Assembly: GCF_037890695.1 (NCBI RefSeq)
Contig: NZ_CP149571.1
Coordinates: 600,001-664,000 of the forward strand
Direction of reading: 5' to 3'
Source: Aeromonas jandaei
GTDB taxonomy: Bacteria > Pseudomonadota > Gammaproteobacteria > Enterobacterales > Aeromonadaceae
Length of the DNA stretch: 64,000 nucleotides
Shown here: positions 57,436 to 64,000 of the stretch, one piece after another
Layout: each line of letters begins with the position of its first letter
Position numbering within the stretch: position 1 is the stretch's first letter
Translations under genes and position numbers: made by a program
The notes under the pieces: model-generated
What the model was told of the DNA's origin: nothing
What the model saw: the letters and a program-made list of their open reading frames with translations, nothing else
Databases searched by the model: none

Positions 57436-58863
57436 TCAGCTGCTGCAGGATAGCTCGCCACCGCAATACCATGCCGGTTGCGGGGTAGCGAGATCCTCAT
57501 ATTCGGGTTGCTCATCATAGGGGCGTTGCAAAGCGGCAAACAAGCGCTCGAACGGCTGCATATCGCCCGCCTCGGCAGCATCGATCACCTGCTGGGCCAG
57601 CGCATTGCGCAGCACATATTTGGGATTGATGGCATCCATCCGCGCCTTGCGCACACTATCTTCGCTTCCTTCCCGCACCAGCCGCTCCCGGTAACGAGTC
57701 AACCACCCCTGCCACGCAGCGGGGTCGGCTAATAACACCAGCAAGGATGCCGGCCATGCCCCCTCTCCCGTCACCTCACCGAGCCGGCGCAGGAACAGGT
57801 GGTAATCCACCTTGCGGGCCGCCAGCAAACGGAACAGCTCGCGGAACAGTGCCGGGTCATCCTCCTCCCACACCGCCAGCCCGAGCTTGGCCCGCATCAG
57901 CTCGGAGTAGTGCAGCATCAACTGGTGTTCGTACTGGGCCAGCGCCGCTGCCAGCGCATCACCGTCGACATGTCCCGCCAGCGCCTGCGCCAGCTTTTGC
58001 AGATTCCAGTAGCCGACCGCCGGCTGCTGATCCAGCGCATAGCGACCCGCCGGATCCGAGTGATTGCAGACAAAGTCCGGCACATAGGCATCGATAAAGC
58101 CGTAGGGGCCGTAATCCAGCGTCAGGCCGAGCAGCGACATGTTGTCGGTGTTCATCACCCCGTGACAGAAGCCCGCCGCCTGCCATTTGGCAATCAGCCG
58201 CGCGGTACGACGCACTACCTCGGCAAACAGCTCGGCGCCACTCTCCAGCTCGGGGAAGTGGTGGTGCAGCAGATAATCGATAAGCAGCGGAATCTTCTCC
58301 CCCTGCCCGCTCCAGGCGAAATACTCGATATGACCGAAGCGCAGGTGGCTGGGGGCGGTGCGCAGCACAGTCGCCCCCGTCTCCACCTGTTCGCGGTAAA
58401 CGGGCTCCTGGCTGCCCACCAGCACCAGTGCCCGGGTGGTCGGTATGCCGAGGGCATGGAGTGCTTCGGAGGCCAGATATTCGCGAATGCTCGAGCGCAA
58501 TACGGCGCGGCCATCGCCAAAGCGGGAAAACGGCGTCTTTCCTGCCCCCTTCAGATGGAGATCCCAGCGCTGGCCATCTGGCGCCTGCTGCTCACCCAGC
58601 AGCAGCGCCCGGCCATCGCCAAGGCGTGGGCTATAGCCGCCGAACTGATGGCCGGCATACACCTGCGCCACCGGGTGCATGCCGGGCAGCAATTTCCCCT
58701 CGCCACAGCAGGCGATCCAGTCAGACTCGCTGACACCTCCCAACCCCAACTCTGCCAGCAAAGCGCGGTTGAGGTGAAGTAGCCGGGGTTGTTGTAGCGG
58801 CTGGGGCACCACAGGTTCACAGGCCCAGGGCAGTTCGCTCGCAAAAGTGTTGATCAGCTTCAT
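57436..58863 (-). CDS. selO: Protein adenylyltransferase SelO
   Basis: Pseudokinase-fold enzyme that transfers AMP to Ser, Thr or Tyr of target proteins, linked to redox stress. The product is 475 residues: [20 protein letters not shown] near residue 70, [40 protein letters not shown] (catalytic region) and [10 protein letters not shown]. The C-terminus is CGGELSCSS, with Cys where some homologues have selenocysteine. The ATG at 58863 starts [13 protein letters not shown]. It is divergent from the cytochrome c gene and followed by DUF3630. Confidence 0.95.
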   Translation of the reverse strand: MKLINTFASELPWACEPVVPQPLQQPRLLHLNRALLAELGLGGVSESDWIACCGEGKLLPGMHPVAQVYAGHQFGGYSPRLGDGRALLLGEQQAPDGQRWDLHLKGAGKTPFSRFGDGRAVLRSSIREYLASEALHALGIPTTRALVLVGSQEPVYREQVETGATVLRTAPSHLRFGHIEYFAWSGQGEKIPLLIDYLLHHHFPELESGAELFAEVVRRTARLIAKWQAAGFCHGVMNTDNMSLLGLTLDYGPYGFIDAYVPDFVCNHSDPAGRYALDQQPAVGYWNLQKLAQALAGHVDGDALAAALAQYEHQLMLHYSELMRAKLGLAVWEEDDPALFRELFRLLAARKVDYHLFLRRLGEVTGEGAWPASLLVLLADPAAWQGWLTRYRERLVREGSEDSVRKARMDAINPKYVLRNALAQQVIDAAEAGDMQPFERLFAALQRPYDEQPEYEDLATPQPAWYCGGELSCSS

Positions 58864-58969
58864 GGTTGTGCCATTCATCCCTGAGTATGCTCGTGTCACT
58901 CTTTATACTGCCGTCAGCAGGCTGTCCGCCAACCGGCAATCCTCATTTGTTCAATTCAAGGAGAAGAAT

Positions 58970-59272
58970 ATGCAAAAGTGGCTATATGCCCTGCCCCTGC
59001 TGGCTCTGGCCTGGGTTCATCAGGTCAAGGCAGCCGATATCGAAGCGGGCAAGACCAAAGCGGCCGTCTGTGCCGCCTGTCACGGCGTGGAAGGCAAGGC
59101 GATGATCCCCAACTACCCCCATCTGGCCGGACAGAATGCCGCCTATCTGGTGAAACAGCTGAAGGCTTTCAAGGATGGCAGCCGCAAAGAGCCCCTGATG
59201 GTTCCCTTTATGGCACCGCTCACCGATGCGGATATGGAGAATCTGGCGGCCTATTACGCCAGCCTCAAGTAA
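58970..59272 (+). CDS. Small periplasmic c-type cytochrome
   Basis: A monohaem class I cytochrome c of 100 residues. A signal peptide occupies residues 1-21 (cleavage VKA-ADI), the haem site is Cys34-Ala-Ala-Cys37-His38, and the distal ligand is likely Met81 in [22 protein letters not shown] is the usual C-terminal helix. It probably carries electrons in the periplasm, for example to an oxidase or peroxidase; its partner is unknown. A perfect AAGGAGAAGAAT ribosome-binding site precedes the ATG. It is convergent with recQ. Confidence 0.92.
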   Translation: MQKWLYALPLLALAWVHQVKAADIEAGKTKAAVCAACHGVEGKAMIPNYPHLAGQNAAYLVKQLKAFKDGSRKEPLMVPFMAPLTDADMENLAAYYASLK

Positions 59273-59278
59273 TCTGCT

Positions 59279-59338
59279 GCGCCCGACTGTCGGGCGCCTC
59301 CTCGTTGGCGAAGCATCCATTCGGCCATGCTTCGCCAA
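59279..59338. terminator. Two hairpins between the cytochrome c and recQ genes
   Basis: Stem GCGCCCGA/TCGGGCGC (59279-59297, loop CTG) and a second, 12-bp stem TTGGCGAAGCAT/ATGCTTCGCCAA (59305-59338, loop of 10). The second is followed by GCTTTCTTA. They probably end transcription of both convergent genes. Confidence 0.65.
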
Positions 59339-59344
59339 GCTTTC

Positions 59345-61180
<1,836 letters not shown>

Positions 61181-61313
61181 GGGCTCTCCTTTGGGGTCGC
61201 CATTCTAAAGCAGCCGCCGCCCACAATAAACCTGCCATTGCGACTGTTAAAGAACTGTTGCAGACTGGCTGGAGCTTTTACTCGGCTTTGCAAACAGGGA
61301 GCGGATTCAAGGA

Positions 61314-61778
61314 ATGAAACAGATGCTCAAGAAGATGGCGCTCAGTGGCATTGCCAACCTGTTCGCCGAAAAGATGCCCTTCAACAAGCTGATCGGCATG
61401 CAGGTGACCCACTACGACTTCGACCGGGTGGAGCTGCGCATCAAGATGGAGGAGAAGCTGATCGGCAACCCCTTCCACAACATCCTGCACGGTGGCGTCA
61501 CTGCCAGTCTGCTGGATGTTGCAGGTGGCATGATAGTCGCGGCCTCCTGCATCGACGATCTGGAAGATTTCTCCCCCAGTTATCTCAAGGAGCGTTTCTC
61601 CCGCCTCGGCACCATCGATCTGCGGGTGGACTATCTGCGACCGGGGCGCGGCAACGAGTTTATCGCCACCGCCCACATCATCCGGGCCGGCAGCAAGGTC
61701 GCGGTAGCCCGCATGGAATTGCACAACGAAGAGGGCACCCATATCGCCTTTGGGACCGGCACCTATCTGGTGGGCTAA
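61314..61778 (+). CDS. yigI: Hotdog-fold thioesterase YigI
   Basis: A 154-residue PaaI-type hotdog thioesterase of the YigI group. It contains the helix HNILHGGVTASLLDVAGGMI near residue 57 and TIDLRVDYLRPGRGNEFIAT. The HGG motif and the Asp in LDVAGG correspond to the family active site. Substrates are probably medium- to long-chain acyl-CoAs (inferred). AAGGA precedes the ATG. In E. coli yigI lies near pldA and recQ. Confidence 0.87.
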   Translation: MKQMLKKMALSGIANLFAEKMPFNKLIGMQVTHYDFDRVELRIKMEEKLIGNPFHNILHGGVTASLLDVAGGMIVAASCIDDLEDFSPSYLKERFSRLGTIDLRVDYLRPGRGNEFIATAHIIRAGSKVAVARMELHNEEGTHIAFGTGTYLVG

Positions 61779-61902
61779 ACGCCATTAATGCATAAAAAGC
61801 ACTCTGCTAATCCACTTTTAATCATTAGATTCCCTACCCCCTCTGGCTAAAGCAGGTCCATACTCATAGTCGGGATTGTGTGCAGAGGGAGGATTGCAGG
61901 TG

Positions 61903-62430
61903 ATGAGTGCGAAACTGGCCATCAAACCATCCAGAGCCTTGTTGACACAGCTCGAGTCCATGCTCGACGAGGTGCAGACACCCGAGTGTCGCCACTGGTT
62001 GGAACAGGAGCTTGAGGGGTATTCTCTCTCCTCACCCCTGCCTTGGTATCGCATCGTCCCCTGTCGGCAACGCGGTCACTTTCTGGACCTGAAGACGGGA
62101 AAATATTTGACCTGTCACATCAACAGTCAAACGCTAAGCCAACGCGATCTGGCCCAAATTCAGTTCATTTATGCCCGTGAACCCGCCGCCCACTATTTGC
62201 TGCAACGCAATTCCGGTATTGAGCCCTGGCCAGAGCAGCTGCTGGAAGATTATCAGGAGCAGTTGATCCCCGGCCACCTATGCCTGCAAGCCTGGCATGA
62301 GCCCGTGATTTCATTACGTGAACAACTGATGGAGGGAATCGAACATTTTATTTGTGAGTACCCCAAACACGCGGCCTTGCTGCCCCAACACAGTTTAAAG
62401 GCTTTGCGGCATCAGCACTGGCATATCTGA
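61903..62430 (+). CDS. Hypothetical protein with AbiTii-like N-terminal region
   Basis: A 175-residue protein. The N-terminal third (residues about 10-60: LLTQLESMLDEVQTPECRHW, LEQELEGY, LPWYRIVPC) resembles the AbiTii domain, where L-x-x-W-x-x-x-E-L-x-G-Y and L-P-x-Y-R recur; this is a visual match only. The rest is Gln- and Leu-rich without signal or membrane segment. The ATG at 61903 or GTG at 61900 fits the GGAGGA site. Orphan AbiTii proteins may be defence-related; the role here is unknown. Confidence 0.65.
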   Translation: MSAKLAIKPSRALLTQLESMLDEVQTPECRHWLEQELEGYSLSSPLPWYRIVPCRQRGHFLDLKTGKYLTCHINSQTLSQRDLAQIQFIYAREPAAHYLLQRNSGIEPWPEQLLEDYQEQLIPGHLCLQAWHEPVISLREQLMEGIEHFICEYPKHAALLPQHSLKALRHQHWHI

Positions 62431-62525
62431 ACAAGCGCCTAGCGCGCAAGGAGGGCACCATAGACAAGAACCATAACGAGATTGCCACAATCTAGAGTGC
62501 CGGAGTCAGAATAGACTCCACCAAT

Positions 62526-62549
62526 GGGCCACCAAGCGGTGGCCCTTTT
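62526..62549 (+). terminator. Terminator after the AbiTii-like gene
   Basis: Stem GGGCCACC/GGTGGCCC with loop AAGC, followed by TTTT, 96 bases past the stop. I see no gene in 62431-62525. Confidence 0.85.
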
Positions 62550-62606
62550 AATATCTTTGGTTTTGCTTCGGTCCCGCATACAGCAAGTGAAATCACTCGG
62601 CTAATT

Positions 62607-62749
62607 GGCAGGTCGGCAGGTCGGCAGGTCGGCAGGTCGGCAGGTCGGCAGGTCGGCAGGTCGGCAGGTCGGCAGGTCGGCAGGTCGGCAGGTCGGCAGG
62701 TCGGCAGGTCGGCAGGTCGGCAGGTCGGCAGGTCGGCAGGTCGGCAGGT
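62607..62749. repeat. Octanucleotide tandem repeat (GGCAGGTC)n
   Basis: About 17.9 perfect copies of an 8-base unit span 143 bases between a terminator and a tRNA gene. The unit is not a multiple of three, so any translation is phase-dependent. The frame through it (PTCRPADL repeated) is open on the minus strand only because of the repeat and is not called as a gene. Confidence 0.97.
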
Positions 62750-62782
62750 AAAGTGAAGCGAGAAAACAGGAAAGCGAAATGC

Positions 62783-62811
62783 AAAAAGGCCGCTCTATTG
62801 AGCGGCCTTTT
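62783..62811 (-). terminator. Rho-independent terminator of the tRNA-Pro gene
   Basis: A 12-bp stem AAAAGGCCGCTC/GAGCGGCCTTTT with a 4-base loop ends in T on the minus strand, just past the CCA end of the tRNA. Confidence 0.9.
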
Positions 62812-62817
62812 CAAATT

Positions 62818-62894
<77 letters not shown>

Positions 62895-62910
62895 ATGTCT
62901 GCGGGACGGG

Positions 62911-62939
62911 AATTTACCGAAAGGGTCGACCCGACACAA
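62911..62939 (-). promoter_or_regulatory. tRNA-Pro promoter
   Basis: On the minus strand there is a -35 TTGTGT (62939-62934), a 17-base spacer and a -10 TAAATT (62916-62911). A GC-rich stretch (CCCGTCCCGC) follows between the -10 and the tRNA, as in the discriminators of stringently controlled promoters. Confidence 0.7.
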
Positions 62940-63049
62940 GCCTTTTTTGCATTTAAAGGGAAAAAAAGTGCCGTTCGCTCAACTATTCAGCACTCTTCGC
63001 CCCCGTTTACCGAAATGCAGCCGGATGGTGACATTCCGCTAACTCTGCC

Positions 63050-63754
63050 TCAAGGCAAGCGCAGCGACTCGGGCCCCAGCAGACGACGTTGCCAGTCAGC
63101 GACGGTACCGTGCTCCAGCCAATCCGCCGCATGCTGACGCCAGTTGGGCGAGAGGGCCGGATTCTCCAGCAGCAACAACAGATCCGCTTCGTTACGTACC
63201 TGATTGAACAGGATATCGGCGGTGCGCTTTACCGTCAGATCCGGGTAAGGCCTGTCTACCAGCTCCATGGTCACCTCGGGTGTAATCATCCCCTCCTCCA
63301 GCACCCGCAGCAGCCAGCCACAACGGCCGCTCAGCTGCATCACCTGCGACATCTGGCCATAGCCAAAGCGCTGGTTGAGCTTGAAGCAGGGCGATCTTGG
63401 CTGACTTATCTGGATGAGTGCCTCGCCGAGTCGATAGACATCGCCAATGCAGGCCTGCGTCTCGATCAGCCCGACACCGGACAGGTTCTCGCCAAAGGCG
63501 GCGGGTTGCCAGGGAGTGCGGGGAGCAGGAAGACCCAGCGCAGTTTGCCAGGTCTGCCACCAGAGATAGTGATCGGCGGGGTAGTAGTGGAGCGCCCGAT
63601 CCGGGCCGCCGTGATGACGCAGATCGCTCTGCTCGTCCTCTTCCAGACCGGCAAAGGTACAAAGAACCGGCACGGTCACCGGCTGCTTGTGGATGGCAGA
63701 GACAAGGCCGGGCACCAGCTCGGTGCCGCGGCCGCTAAAAAGGGAGATCCGCAT
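63050..63754 (-). CDS. MOSC domain protein, YiiM-like
   Basis: A 234-residue molybdenum-cofactor-binding MOSC protein similar to E. coli YiiM, which reduces N-hydroxylated compounds such as 6-hydroxylaminopurine. Motifs are HHGGPDRALHYYPADHYLWW, PAAFGENLSGVGLIE and the catalytic cysteine in QPRSPCFKLNQRF. A C-terminal helical region follows. The ATG at 63754 lies six bases after GGAGG; an ATG at 63760 abuts that site and is less likely. It is followed by tRNA-Pro on the same strand. Confidence 0.88.
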   Translation of the reverse strand: MRISLFSGRGTELVPGLVSAIHKQPVTVPVLCTFAGLEEDEQSDLRHHGGPDRALHYYPADHYLWWQTWQTALGLPAPRTPWQPAAFGENLSGVGLIETQACIGDVYRLGEALIQISQPRSPCFKLNQRFGYGQMSQVMQLSGRCGWLLRVLEEGMITPEVTMELVDRPYPDLTVKRTADILFNQVRNEADLLLLLENPALSPNWRQHAADWLEHGTVADWQRRLLGPESLRLP

Positions 63755-63799
63755 TCTCATCCTCCGGGTTGACGAGAGAGTGCGGATCTTAACACGAGG

Positions 63800-64000
63800 T
63801 CAGGCAACCGCCTGCATCTGGGTGGTCATGGCGATCTCGGCACGGCGGCGCTTCTCTGCCTTGGCCATCAGATACCAGCTGCCAAAGGTAAAGAGCGATA
63901 CCGACAACAGGATCAGGCTGGCAACCGCGTTGATCTCCGGTTTCACCCCGAGCCGCACCGCCGAGAAGACCTCCATCGGCAAGGTGGTCGATCCCGGGCC
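63800..64000 (-). CDS. potI: Polyamine ABC transporter permease, C-terminal part
   Basis: The window ends inside this gene; 66 C-terminal residues are visible. They start GPGSTTLPMEVFSAVRLGVK and go on to PEINAVASLIL, with a last membrane helix (LILLSVSLFTFGSWYLMAK) and a basic tail. GPGSTTLP, VRLGVKPEINA and a helix ending YLMA-AEKRRR are typical of PotI/PotC permeases of putrescine or spermidine uptake systems. PotI fits a little better; the substrate is inferred. An upstream operon lies outside the window. Confidence 0.85.
   Translation of the reverse strand, partial: GPGSTTLPMEVFSAVRLGVKPEINAVASLILLSVSLFTFGSWYLMAKAEKRRRAEIAMTTQMQAVA

Noticed and set aside
62607..62749. Possible CRISPR array
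   Set aside because: Units are contiguous 8-mers with no spacers, and no cas genes are present.
62593..62814. Minus-strand frame of 73 codons through the octanucleotide repeat
   Set aside because: The frame is open only because the 8-base unit translates without stops; no ribosome-binding site or non-repeat core.

Overview
The window looks like chromosome of a gammaproteobacterium, most probably an Aeromonas (inference). Coding sequence is GC-rich. Gene order in most blocks is that of Escherichia coli (ompR-envZ/greB-tex, bioH/gntX-nfuA, yibN-secB-gpsA/gpmI-envC, yihY-dtd-yiiD). It also carries a chromosomal Qnr-type pentapeptide protein of the kind described in Aeromonas hydrophila.

Bases 1-12400 (minus strand) hold the S10, spc and alpha ribosomal protein operons, rpsJ to rpsD, with secY. 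The S10 promoter and a hairpin-rich leader, a terminator plus promoter between rplN and rpsQ, and a promoter overlapping a hairpin between rpmJ and rpsM are visible. secY carries an apparent 1-nt insertion. Because secY is essential, a sequencing or assembly error is the first explanation.

Bases 12500-27560 hold housekeeping blocks: a DMT-family exporter, envZ-ompR, greB, tex, an SprA-like protein with a small flagellar-rod-tail-like partner, bioH, comF/gntX, nfuA, gpsA, secB, a rhodanese, gpmI and envC.

Bases 27600-35280 form a gluconate/Entner-Doudoroff region: gntR, eda-edd-gntK and gntU, with tandem GntR operators and a CRP-like site between gntK and gntU. A qnr-like gene is divergent from gntR, and a GntR-type operator lies in their shared 88-bp promoter region.

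Bases 35300-55500 hold pssA, recG, an AsmA-like protein with a hexanucleotide-repeat tail, a GNAT/thioesterase fusion preceded by a partial duplicate of its own 5' end, a spermidine-synthase-like methyltransferase, dtd, yihY, a short malic enzyme, an Mtr-type permease, a ybjT-like gene, a calcium-loop protein, priA, rpmE, a CpeT-like protein and a chemoreceptor.

Bases 55600-64000 hold rraA, a Fur-controlled RyhB-type sRNA, yhhQ behind a preQ1-I riboswitch, a DUF3630 protein, selO, a cytochrome c, recQ, yigI, an AbiTii-like protein, an 18-copy octanucleotide repeat, tRNA-Pro(CGG), a MOSC protein and the end of a polyamine permease gene. No phage, insertion sequence, CRISPR array or integron was seen. 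The most noteworthy signals are regulatory RNAs and operators that lie outside open reading frames.
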